The notes beneath the pieces were generated by a model. It had not been told where the DNA came from, ran no database searches, and saw only the letters and a list, made by a program, of their open reading frames with translations. Shown here piece by piece: positions 28,001 to 44,698 of a DNA stretch of 64,000 bases. Every line of letters begins with the position of its first letter. Within the stretch, counting starts at the first letter, position 1. The translations under genes and the position numbers were made by a program. This stretch comes from Ianthella basta. Taxonomy: Eukaryota; Porifera; Demospongiae; Verongiida; Ianthellidae. The stretch is taken from contig OZ025885.1 of NCBI GenBank assembly GCA_964019415.1, positions 3,632,672-3,696,671 of the forward strand, written 5' to 3'.

Positions 28001-30054
28001 TACGTACACACCAAATGTGCATGCAAGTATACAGACCTTTTGACATGGCTTGGTCTGTATAGGTAAACCTTGAGGAATGTACTTTCCCTTGCAGTGTAGC
28101 CATAAAATGACCTGTACAAAGTAAAAAGAGATTGGCATAATGTAACACCTGGGGGATCAAGCTAGCAGGTATTCTAGCATTCCCTGAATAGAAAAAGAAC
28201 AACTTTGACAACAAAATTTTGCCATAAGGTGCACTATGGTATCCCGACAAACAGAATGAACTACAGTAACACACAATGAAAGTGGTAAGAACATCTTAGG
28301 CACACTCCAGACTACCACATAAGACTCTATACTTCACATCAAGCAAGGCTTCAGTTTGAGAAGGTGCAGACAGTAAGCATATGTAGAAGCAACCCTAATG
28401 TACCAGTTTAATCAGAATCTATCCACAGCTGTTTACAATGTGCAAATGTGCTAATGTAAGGACATGTCAACATAATCAAAGAACATCATCCAAACAATAG
28501 ACTAGATTACAGACTACTAGACTACATAACACTAAAGTGCCATACCACATGTGTTCAGAACACTGCAGCTATTTGCAACTGTCGCTGATGACAAAACACA
28601 GCAAGCAGTAGACCGAAGCTAAGTGCATGGAAAGAGCATGTCATTAACATGCACTTGCTTGAATAGGATTCACTATTGAGCATACGTACATCATGTCCAT
28701 TCCTACAAGGAACATATGTCAACAACTAGTTCATGCCATTTGTTTCTGTCTGCAGCCATGTTGGCTGACTCTATCTGTGACTGACCGATGGTAGCAGCGT
28801 CTTTCCTCACGATGTCTATCCACAGTAAAGGTGGGAGTCTACGGGGTCTTTCACATCCGTTACATCTAGGGCTAGTGCCAAGGCCCGTGCTGCTGGTGAG
28901 TTTGGTCAGTGATCAAACCATTTCAATCTTCTTTTCTGCACCATTCTGCTGATGGGCTCCTGGCCTGTACTAGCATACAAGTCTTCATTCAAGATGATGT
29001 TGGGATAATAGATGGCAAGTAGCTATCTGAGCTGCTTCCTGTGCCAAGTGTTATGTCCATTTTTTGGCAAGAAACTTAGGTACTGACCATGCCTAAGGTC
29101 ATCCAGTCAGGCAATCCCTTGGTTCAAGTTTCAACTAGTTTGGAACAGAGACAAGACAGGTGCGGTATAAACAGAGTTCTCCATCATAGGCAGCAGACGA
29201 GATGGGCCACATTCAATGTGAATGGGTTTCTGATGGCGCACGAACACAGATGTTTAGAGATTGACTTTCCGCGCATTGAAAAATAACAACATAATATCCA
29301 AACAAGCTATACATCTTGATGCCAACCCAGTGAAATAAGTAAATCTCAACTCAAACATGTACAACTGTACAATACATTTGTGTCTAGACACAAATGAATT
29401 CGTCTTGCTTCAAATCTGAATGCGACATCAGCACTGAAGTTAGTGTGTAAAGAGGCACTTTCTCGGGCTATTGATCACTGCAAGAATGAAGTTAGTGCGA
29501 CTTTTGGTCGCTGAGATACAGCTCAAGGCAAAATGTGGCTGGTAATTGGCAGCTTACACTAGCTACAAGACTAATCTTTGAAAAAGAAGACAAGATGTGT
29601 GATCAGCTGCGTAAGACTCTGATATGCTTGCATACAGAGAGTACACACAGTAGGTATATTTTCCAAAAGCAAAATGAAAGATAAATAATATGAGTATAAG
29701 CCCCACCTAAACGAATCCTTACTTTGCTTCCACAGGAATAATCTTGAAAACGTGTTGACCCCTTCTGCTTCCACCTCCTAGAGACACTTGTAAAGCATAA
29801 TCTATGCTATTAGCCAAGCGATGTAGGAGGGAATCAGTCACCTTCTGACAACTGGCAGGAACCAGGAGATACGGGAACACTCCGTGGATATGAACACAAG
29901 CCTTCTGTCCATTTGGTGCTGCGCCAAAAATACGGATAACTGGGACTAGCGACACTGCCTCTCCGCGAAAATACGAATACGCTGTATCTAGCAACGGTAG
30001 CGGAGCACTGAGGTAAAAGTCAGCGTGAAAAAGTCGGCAAGAGAAGGTATCCAT
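1002..30054 (-). CDS. REV3L: DNA polymerase zeta catalytic subunit, 5' part (10 exons, continues off left edge)
   Basis: REV3L is the B-family polymerase that extends past DNA lesions in the nucleus. Exons, 5' to 3' on the minus strand: 30054-29723, 28111-28037, 27589-27508, 19869-19718, 17551-17340, 14820-14695, 11729-11646, 11059-10501, 5447-4230, 1455-1002. All have GT/AG borders and all phases agree (3294 nt). The start is the Met at 30054 because the family begins a few residues before a 'DFYLSAPLPLLD'-type motif; an upstream in-frame start would add 39 residues. Seen: 'PVIRIFGAAPNGQKACVHIHG', 'GAIMNQVFQPFEAHIPY', 'DYNLYGM', 'CDAVAADILNR' and 'INALWEDERDRR' match the REV3L N-terminal domain. 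'MSQAFWDTEE' and 'CVPPTMEALL' match middle motifs. The long middle exon is only 1.2 kb, far shorter than in vertebrates. The catalytic domain lies outside the window. Confidence 0.93.
1890..2808 (+). mobile_element. Non-LTR retrotransposon fragment with (ATT)n tail
   Basis: A decayed reverse-transcriptase piece is readable at 1919-2107 ('GIDMSRAFDTINQRKLL', the RT palm motif around the first catalytic Asp). It is followed by broken downstream coding sequence and a basic C-terminal stretch (2524-2709). It ends in a microsatellite of ATT units (about 2778-2802), the usual 3' tail of several LINE clades. It is inactive: frames shift several times. It lies antisense in the REV3L intron and abuts the Penelope-like fragment that follows. 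Confidence 0.7.
2811..4030 (+). mobile_element. Penelope-like element fragment (RT plus GIY-YIG endonuclease)
   Basis: The first readable block (2811-3370) has the Penelope RT signature: 'FYEQVDGTAMGSPPSPVIAN', then 'CYVDDMFVIW' carrying the catalytic Asp pair, then 'YQKPTHTERYIPF'. After a degraded linker, 3561-3911 encodes a GIY-YIG-type nuclease with 'VYTGESKRTLKVRMMEHK', followed past a stop by a tail resembling 'EAIEIRRSKRFMN'. That RT + GIY-YIG order is diagnostic for endonuclease-bearing Penelope-like elements. The copy lacks the N-terminal RT half and has a frame break near 3373-3560, so it is a dead 5'-truncated insertion in a REV3L intron. Confidence 0.88.
5448..6750. other. REV3L intron, no clear feature
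   Basis: Low-complexity C/T-rich stretches lie around 5800-5960. The minus strand there has a charged run faintly like a LINE C-terminus, but I could not support a call. The open frame at 6251-6775 shows no family motif. Confidence 0.35.
6756..7800 (+). mobile_element. Gypsy (Ty3-type) LTR retrotransposon fragment, interrupted
   Basis: The RT end is visible as 'CNAPATFQQLMD' and then, after a frameshift, 'RLVYLDDIIIFGRSFKEHL' (YxDD box) and 'YMGHVVSVQGV'. The integrase zinc-binding region follows: 'HGGAMSGHLGQDKLLA' at about 7240-7292, then after a roughly 300-bp foreign insert 'FYWPGFHDDVKLWCETC' (7620-7672). The start of the catalytic core runs to about 7800, where another element cuts it off. 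RNase H is deleted. No LTRs were found. This is a dead copy within a REV3L intron, on the opposite strand to the gene. Confidence 0.8.
7804..8540 (+). mobile_element. Harbinger-like element remnant with Myb/SANT-like gene
   Basis: The gypsy integrase frame stops at 'VTPNGNQ'. The next bases, CCCCTTTCACATGG, resemble the 'CCCCGTTTACACTAGC' terminus of the MITE at 23536 and are followed by similar AAACCGGG-type subterminal repeats. From about 8020, coding remnants include 'ENSINKLLLGSKRTSK' and, at 8162-8345, 'KSLKKCYKGAIDKRMKSGE', the pattern of the Myb/SANT-like DNA-binding protein that accompanies PIF/Harbinger transposases. No transposase was found. The right end is not defined. The Harbinger assignment is inference from the Myb-like segment plus the terminus. 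Confidence 0.5.
9180..9900 (+). mobile_element. Non-LTR retrotransposon remnant
   Basis: At 9233-9430 the frame reads 'RKHWHQHLNEFLSFPSEYS', typical of the linker before a LINE RT domain. At about 9587-9675 there is 'SDWKDDIIVLIPKKGDLRKC', the RT fingers motif. Near 9850, 'AMANDRTKWKEF' resembles the C-terminal end of a LINE ORF. Most of the RT between them is deleted and several stops are present. Confidence 0.65.
11965..12160 (-). repeat. Dispersed repeat, copy 1 (partner at 57560)
   Basis: The reverse complement of this block aligns almost continuously with 57560-57770, for example GTGGAAGCACAGTAGATGAG and TCTTCCTGGTTTGAAG. A short part downstream in the 57.8-kb copy (57790-57875) is also shared with 22735-22835. 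The copies are about 200 bp and have no coding capacity, so this is likely a SINE or non-autonomous element; class unknown. Confidence 0.6.
12170..13550. other. REV3L intron, no clear feature
   Basis: Apart from a short GGTGG-rich tract near 12680, nothing recognisable was seen on either strand. Open frames here lack known motifs. Confidence 0.35.
13560..14330 (-). mobile_element. Non-LTR retrotransposon RT fragment
   Basis: On the minus strand 14126-13743 encodes 'MALLDMSRAFDTVYRDKL', 'VFQGDGLSPSLFTAYLEA' and 'ALQYADDVSFIH', the three core RT palm motifs including YADD. Upstream, in another frame, is 'RQMAFKKEHCTTDCVFTL' (14290-14108), so one frameshift separates the fingers from the palm. 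It resembles the RT piece at 1919-2107 and may be the same family. About 75 bp at 14245-14325 recurs near 29120-29190. Confidence 0.75.
14821..17339. other. REV3L intron with one fragment of the inverted-repeat family
   Basis: At about 16400-16560 there is a segment shared with 48170-48260 and 38220-38310 (for example GGTTGTGGGTTAGTATGTAG and the complement of that block). I see nothing else in this stretch. Confidence 0.4.
17552..19717. other. REV3L intron, mostly featureless
   Basis: A TATA/GATA microsatellite lies near 18455-18482. Three AACCT units lie at about 18926-18940 and are discussed as a finding. No coding segment was recognised. Confidence 0.4.
19933..20167 (+). mobile_element. 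Possible solo LTR
   Basis: The block starts TGTTACGAAC, ends CGTCACA, and is flanked on both sides by ATAT. A TATA-type box (about 20025-20031) sits roughly 90 bp in. That is the size and organisation of a short LTR left by recombination. There is no second copy in the window to confirm it. Confidence 0.35.
20983..21578. mobile_element. Foldback element with about 60-70 bp inverted ends
   Basis: The left end, TTCCATGTCTTTGAGAGAGC and onward, reappears as reverse complement at 21515-21578 (ending AAAGACATGGAA) with few mismatches. The interior is non-coding and contains part of another repeat family (21224-21440) with its own short hairpin. This is the structure of a foldback/MITE element; superfamily unknown. 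Confidence 0.65.
21600..22340 (+). repeat. Inverted-repeat family, copy A (3' portion)
   Basis: This stretch aligns with the reverse complement of 31645-32170. Shared blocks include TAAAATGGCGTCTTGCG-like sequence, the GAAGAATAAGAATATGAAG tract, and a terminal ACCCTGTACCATCCCTACAT. No ORF is conserved between the copies, so it looks like a non-autonomous element about 1 kb long when complete. Confidence 0.6.
23205..24136 (+). mobile_element. RLE-type retrotransposon C-terminal fragment, split by a MITE
   Basis: Two in-frame pieces (about 23218-23534 and 23934-24136) encode the C-terminal nuclease region: 'HTAINNIVRRSL', '[14 protein letters not shown]', 'LVWVATCPD', 'LATREAGTVAA', ending 'VAMQRGNATAALDTI'. 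The second piece resumes the frame exactly after a 398-bp insertion. The same family is seen at 51084-51744. The copy is 5'-truncated. The RPDG...LVW pattern resembles restriction-like endonuclease domains of R2/CRE-type elements, by general likeness only. Confidence 0.75.
23536..23933. mobile_element. Harbinger-type MITE (398 bp)
   Basis: It starts GCCCCGTTTACACTAGC and ends GCTAGTGTAAATGGGGC, a near-perfect 17-bp terminal inverted repeat. The interior has repeated AAACCGGTTTAACTAA blocks near both ends and no ORF. TAGA occurs on both sides, and excising the element restores the reading frame of the retrotransposon fragment it interrupts, which fixes its borders closely. The GTTTACACT terminus and AAACCGG subterminal repeats resemble those beside the Myb-like gene at 7804, suggesting mobilisation by the same transposase. 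Superfamily is inference. Confidence 0.8.
24140..25050. other. REV3L intron between mobile elements
   Basis: No motif or repeat was recognised. The right part may be decayed downstream sequence of the neighbouring Tc1-type element. Confidence 0.3.
25060..25560 (-). mobile_element. Tc1/IS630-type transposase remnant
   Basis: On the minus strand about 25550-25450 gives a helix-turn-helix segment ('EEAAETFCISGRAVQRVL'). Then 25418-25134 gives 'NPGIYLDEIKSTFEGL', 'LGLTRQSICHIVLQ' and 'FFVWPDETGCDRR', the region around the first catalytic Asp of DDE_3-type transposases. 'GLRGSPPVGLRL' follows in another frame. The second Asp and the last Glu or Asp are not recognisable, so it is inactive. Confidence 0.7.
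25680..25770 (-). repeat. Short repeat shared with 20300-20370
   Basis: The reverse complement contains GCGAAATGGTTGTTGCGAA and CTCACCTTTGAACTTCG, close to GCAAAATGGTTGTTGCGAA and CTCACCTCTGAACTTCG in the other copy. Nature unknown. Confidence 0.5.
26284..27216. mobile_element. hAT-like non-autonomous element, 933 bp
   Basis: Ends are CAGGGCCGTCGGAGGC and GCCTCCGACGGCCCTG, a perfect 16-bp terminal inverted repeat. Both sides carry CTCTA directly abutting the TIR. CAGGG-type termini and CTCTA/TCTAG-like targets are typical of hAT elements, although hAT duplications are usually 8 bp and only 5 bp match here. No transposase frame was found inside. It lies in the long REV3L intron between exons 3 and 4. 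Confidence 0.8.
27813..27958. mobile_element. Hairpin MITE, arms about 60 nt
   Basis: TCATGGATCAATGGAGTGGC... at the left is mirrored by ...GCCATAACATTGATCCATGA at the right with a loop of about 28 nt. The transcript could fold into one long stem. No coding capacity. It sits in the REV3L intron between exons 2 and 3. Confidence 0.65.
28740..29100 (-). mobile_element. Non-LTR retrotransposon 3' remnant
   Basis: Minus-strand translation shows 'GQEPISRMVQKRRLKWFDH' with nearby 'LPAARALALALD', the basic C-terminal pattern of many LINE ORF2 proteins (R-RLKWFGH type). It is full of stops and no tail was identified. A 70-bp block just beyond (29110-29190) matches 14245-14325. Confidence 0.55.
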
Positions 30055-30158
30055 TGCACATGATACCTTCAGTTCGGCTTCGAGATACAGTGGAGTCTGG
30101 TTGCGCAACACAGGGCAAGTGTACAGTGTGCCTGCTAACTCAGCAGGAGCGCGCGCGA

Positions 30159-30166
30159 TGACGTCA
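30159..30166. promoter_or_regulatory. Full CRE palindrome upstream of REV3L
   Basis: TGACGTCA, the consensus CREB/ATF site, lies about 105 bp upstream of the REV3L start codon and just beyond a short GC alternation. Its position fits a core promoter element. Function is inferred from position and motif only. Confidence 0.4.
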
Positions 30167-30174
30167 CACATGGA

Positions 30175-31043
30175 GTTAGCTGGTTACTGAAGAGACACAG
30201 GTGAGGGGGGTAGTACTAACGTTATCTTAACATATTAACAAGAGAGATTTAGGCAATTATGAAATGAGTGCGAGCTCCTGATTGTTCTCGTGTTTGCAGG
30301 TCACTCACTGCATGCTTTGGCTGCCAGTGTGGGCCAGCCATCCACAGCACGTGGCAGAAGACATTCAGTGTCCATTGAGCAGGCAGATAGATAGCAAACT
30401 GCATAGTGCTACTGCTGCAGATGCTTGACGTCCTACTGGTTTATGGCTGGGTGCTTGTGGCATAGACTACATTATGCATAAGGCAAACATGGGAGTACGT
30501 AAATGCTGTAGCTACATGGCGCAAAGGATTTCGATCAATGTTCAAATACCAGGAGAGGATGTCACTGATTATCACACGGAGGCACTTACAGCTCTGCACC
30601 TGTTCAATTGATGTGCCATTCAGTTGAACGTGGCACAGTGTCCGTCAGCATTGCATGCAAATGACTACATCAGCACTGTGGGGGTAACAGCAAATCTGTG
30701 CTAAACAGCAACAGATGACATCATGCCTGCTTCACCATGCTGCACAGTTTCTAGTACCTCATGCACTATAACTTAGTTACTACACAGTTCAGTCGCAATT
30801 GATCCACACAGAATATACACTTAGATGAACATGTGTCTACACACACACAACAACTTTATGCTATCATAATATACATAGTATAAGTTTGTAAGTGAATGAG
30901 TAGCTAGTTCTATAAACATGATACAAAATCTGATGCATTATACAATGCAGAATGTCCACTACAGTCTATTCATATATATGATATAGACTTAATAAACAGT
31001 AGAAAATTGGTGAAATCACAATCACCAACTACGAAAAAGACTA
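30175..31043. other. Spacer between REV3L start and the Rab gene stop
   Basis: Holds the REV3L promoter side and the Rab gene 3' flank. The AATAAA hexamer read on the minus strand is not evident close to the Rab stop. Nothing else was recognised. Confidence 0.4.
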
Positions 31044-40234
<9,191 letters not shown>

Positions 40235-40308
40235 GATTTCCTGAAGTATGCCACGCTGTTCGACTGTCTACAACAAACTCCACAAGCTAGTTTCCCATCA
40301 TGCAAAAT

Positions 40309-42500
40309 ATAGGTTAGGTTAGGTTATTTTATTGAAACAGGAATGGATGGTCCCATCAACTCATGTGGCTGGTCTGCTTGGGAGTCCTGAAAACATTTAC
40401 AATACACACAAGCGATAGCAATCTCTTATCTACTCTTGGTTCAGCTTATGATGATAAGAATTGAATGTGATTATGATTGACAAAAAAGTCTGTAATTGAA
40501 AGTTAATTCATAAGATGGGATTTTAATGCACTCTTGAAAAGTGGGACGGACTTGATACTTCTGATCTCTGGAGGACGATTGGACCAGTCTACCAATGCTC
40601 TAAAAAAGAAGGATCACCTTCCCCACTCAGGGAATAGGTGGGGGTTGTTATAGCCCATTATCCTAGCATAGCCCAGGGAACAATTTCTGTGAAAAGATTG
40701 GGTATGGTAGGCTGGGGTCAGATTGTTCAAGCATCTGTGTAGGAGGATAAGCCGGAACATAACTCAACGCCTTTCTAGGGGCATCCAATGCAGAGTACAC
40801 CTCATCTCCCCACTAGGTGTCCTGTGTGATGTGATAGGATCAGTCGCATACCATAGTTTAGGATCCTCTCAGCAGTTGAGTCTTCTTCACATTTAGCATC
40901 AGCTTGTTCCTTTGTACCTATTCAGCTACTTTCGTGGCACCCTCATTCAGTCCATACTCCAGATCCTTTGCATTCTCATGTACAATAGAGAGTGTAGTGT
41001 CATCAGCATACTGCATTGAATTACACTCACCAACTGCCTCTGGCAGGTCGTTGACGTACAAGGTCAAGAGCAGAGGGCTCAGGAAAGACCCCTGATGTAA
41101 CTCTCTCCGGGTGTCACTCCATGTTGAGTAGGCACTGCCAACTCTGACCCTCTGGATTCTTCCATGAAGGTAATCCTTGAACCAGTTTAACTCTCCACCG
41201 TTCACACCATATCTTCTGAGTTTCCTGACCATGATGGAAAGGTCAACACAATCAAAAGCCTTACTCATGTCCATCATAATTGCACCTACAAGTATGTCAG
41301 CATCCGAGCTCTGCGCCAACTATCTACCAAGCCCGCCAGGACATCCTGTGTGGTGTGCCGAGGCCTGAAGCCCGATTGAGTGGGGTGCAGGGTGTTGAAC
41401 TTTTGCAGATGATTGCTGATGCACAAGCATCTCAAATACCTTAGCCACAATTGGTAACAATGATATCAGACGAAAGTTGTCAAGACGAAGAGGTGCCTGA
41501 TTTGGGGATGGGAATGATGTTTGCTGACTTCAATTCTACCGGAACCTGCCGTGTCCAGGCTTGTGTTAAACAAGGAGGTGAGGCTGTGACTTACTCCCTC
41601 TGCAGCCATCCTAAGAACTGTAGCACCAATCTGATCAACTCCAATTCCCTTCTTGGTATCCACTCATTTCAGCAAATTAAGTACATCTTCCTCCTCTATC
41701 CTGTGGAATCTGAACTCACAATTTGGCATAGGGCTCGTCTCATTTGATAAGGAGATGCCATCATCATCATTGTTGGCCCCTCCAATGACTTGCGAGAAAA
41801 ACTTGCAGAATTCATCTGCAATACACTGTTTGTCCACTACAGTGCCTGTCTCCATTCGTATGCTACTATCTCCTCTCTCATCCCTGTACCAAGCAGTTTG
41901 CCCAACTCACACCAAGCCTTTCCTGGGTTCTTGGTGGCTCTTTCACCAACTTGCTCAAAATGCCGCAACTTCGACTTCCTAATCATTATCATAACTCAAT
42001 TTCTTAACAGCCTATTCTTCTCCCAGTCTTCAGCCTTCTTAGTCCTCTTAGCCTTAGTGCAATGGTAGTTACGAGCCCTCATTGCAGCTCTAATCTCACA
42101 GCTAATCCATGGCAGTGACTCTTTCCTCACACAGACTTGCCTACAGGGAACATGAGAGTCAACAATGCTACTAAAAAGGGCCTTCCAATAATCCCATTTA
42201 GCATCAATGTCTTACATGGTGTCTATCACATGTCAAAGAGCACTGCACAGGACCTTTGTTAATTTTACTGGATCACATTTTCTGAAGCACTGTACTTCCA
42301 AAAATCTGCTTTGACCTGGCAATGCCAACATCCATTTTCCAAAAATGATATTGTGGTCACTAATACCTGCCTCACTGCATCCAGACTGAAGAAACACTTC
42401 AGGGTTGGTGGTGTACATCAAGTCAATCAACGACTCTGACATCTGGGCCATGAATACTATTACCCCAAATCTTGGCAGTGCAATCTGATTGGCCAATGGT
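40309..42500 (-). mobile_element. Decayed non-LTR retrotransposon (CR1/Jockey-like)
   Basis: On the minus strand, from 42496 down: an endonuclease end ('SCSEAGISDHNIIFGK'-like, with the DHN box), then 'DEFCKFFSQVIGG', 'KGIGVDQIGATVLRMA', then RT 41319-40918 with 'AIMMDMSKAFDCVDLSIM', 'FLSPLLLTLYVNDLPEA' and 'MQYADDTTLS'. Several frameshifts separate the blocks. The 3' end shows 'FKSALKSHLM', a typical C-terminus, then AATAAAAT and three AACCT units at 40309-40327. Most of ORF2 is present but dead. It lies upstream of the Rab gene. Confidence 0.85.
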
Positions 42501-42974
42501 TACACAATCCAAGTGACTGTTGCTGAACCCACGTTTTCCTTACTGCCCTAGCTCGGTGTTTGCATCGTTCGTGGGTCCAGCTGGCTGGACTATAATATTA
42601 TAGGCTGGACTACGCTAGACCGTCCTCCCCTCGTCGCCCCAAGGCGCTTATTGGGACCGGGTCTAGCAAGCCAGACTAACACCATGGCCACGCGCTGCAT
42701 TCTTGCTCAGGAACTTACAGCGAAGGCCACCGAGACTGTAGGGATGATGCTTCGCCTGGAATATCGAAAACATCGTGCAGCACAGGTTAGAAGGCTGATT
42801 TCCGCCGCCCGTCCATTGGAAGGCTGACCAAGACGTCTTCGCCGCGCGGACGAGCTCTGTCCCGCGTCGTACTGATTCTCAGCTTTATCCAGCCTTACAG
42901 CTTTCTTGAGAGCCTCCCACATTGACCCAGCAACCTGGGAATCGTTCCAGGTAGCCGTCACTCGCTGCCGCAGT

Positions 42975-43690
42975 GAAACCGTAGTGAAGACCAGCTTTGG
43001 AATCGGTTGCTAACTGGCATGCCAGCCGGACAGCTTTCTTTTGTGCTCCATGCCAGCACTGAATGCCTACCATCCCCCAGCACTCTGGTGAGATGGGGCT
43101 ACTCCTTATCCAGGAAATGCCCCCTATGCAGCTATAACACCTGCACTGCTCACCATGTTCTCAGCAGCTGCCCTTCAGCTCTGTCGGATGGACGATACAC
43201 CTGGCGTCACGATCGGGTCCTGGCTAAGCTATTTCAGTTTGTCAGGGATCACAACCCAGCTGCCACCGTCTTTGCCGACATCCCAAGTCTTCATGCCTGT
43301 GAGTCACCACCAGCAACTGTCCCCACCCAAGTTGCCACCACAACATCAAGGCCAGATATCGTCCTTTACCAGGATAAGTCTGTGACCCTCCTAGAGCTGA
43401 CTGTCCCCTGGAACTCAGCAACCAGTCTGGCCAGTGCGAAATCCAGGAAACAGAACAAGCCATCGTACCAGCTCCTGATGTCAGACTTATCCCATAGAGG
43501 ATTCTCGGCACGGCTTTTGACCATTGAGATTGGTTGTCTGGGACACTACTCAAATGAAGCCTACACTGTTCTCAAAGAAATCGCCCCATCAAGCACTAAG
43601 AAAGCCAGGAGACAAGCTCTCGAGATAGCAGGCAAAACTGCCATCTCTGGCAGCTACTACATCTTTGCTGCTCGTAACTGCACCTCCTGA
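42975..43690 (+). mobile_element. R2-like retrotransposon C-terminal fragment
   Basis: A 227-codon open frame (43007-43690) plus a few residues upstream. Order: 'CPLCSYNTCTAHHVLSSC', a CCHC-type knuckle; 'YTWRHDRVL'; then 'SRPDIVLYQDKSVTLLELTV', a PD...E-L-T restriction-like endonuclease core; then a basic tail. This is the C-terminus of an RLE-bearing non-LTR element, but of a different family from the fragments at 23.2 and 51.1 kb and from the intact ORF at 34.8-37.9 kb. RT is missing, so the copy is 5'-truncated, though its frame is undamaged. Confidence 0.8.
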
Positions 43691-43699
43691 CAGCTCACC

Positions 43700-44698
43700 T
43701 AGGTTTCCTGACATAGCCCTGACTTTTACCTATGAATGTATTATGTAATCATGCGTTTACTGTACCGTTTTTTTCATTCTATGTATGCATTGCCAATGTC
43801 CACCAGTGTCTCATTTATGCTCATGTATTTAAACTAACAACCACCATGTAGTTATTACTTGCTCTTCACTCTGCTCACCTTGCCAGGACACAAACACCAT
43901 GTGCATTTTTTCTATGCAGTGCGTGTTTTTAACCCCTGAGTCCGAGGTCTGTTTTTATATCATACCATTATGCGCCACCCTAGCATTATCACTGTACTTT
44001 CATTTGGTTGGCAATAATGATGTGGTCTCCCCCCATACCGCTTTGCTCACTTCTTCGATTCCAAATCTCCTTGTCTGCGTACTCGACATCAAACTCGAAG
44101 TTTCAAGCGACTAATTGCTCAACAATATGCGAACTATAAATTTGATTGGCGCTGCCGACATTCCGGTAATGGTTTAGAGAACCTGTTTATTTTCCTACCT
44201 CTATAGGCCTACCTACCTCTTAGCGCACGCGTGACGATAGGGTCTGGGAACCGTTAACGAGACTAGATGATGATGATGATGATGCTAAACGATACAGTGA
44301 CTTTATTATATCATGGTGTTGTTTGCTGCATGTCCGAGTATAGCAAAAGTGCTGTCCTCTGGTGGGGCAAGAAACGACTCTTACATAGCAGTGTGAGGTA
44401 GGGAATGACAGGGTTTGAAACATATAATACTGACAATTTAGTCGACGCACGAGGTCAAAAACTGTCCAATCGAGCCGGAGTATTGCTGAGCAAGCTTGCC
44501 GCTGAATAATTGTACTTAGGTACCTCAAGAAGGGTCACAAACAAACACACGATCACTGTAGTTACTATACATAGAACTCATGCTTACGCTTTTCTTGAAT
44601 CTTGTGCAGCCATTTTCACGTCAGTCGTATTCCTGATTTTCCTGGAATGTCATTCCCTAGGCCATGCGCCATCCCGTGATCCACGTGGGGCACAAAAT
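43700..44698. other. Upstream region of MAN2C1
   Basis: It holds a GAT microsatellite at 44263-44285 and otherwise no recognised element. The MAN2C1 promoter should lie in the last few hundred bases. Confidence 0.4.
44682..44687. promoter_or_regulatory. CACGTG E-box before the MAN2C1 start
   Basis: A palindromic E-box (bHLH site) lies 12 bp upstream of the start codon. It may be chance. Confidence 0.25.

Noticed and set aside
42707..42961. Minus-strand Arg/Ala-rich ORF beside the R2-like fragment
   Set aside because: No motif recognised; probably antisense of decayed retrotransposon sequence.
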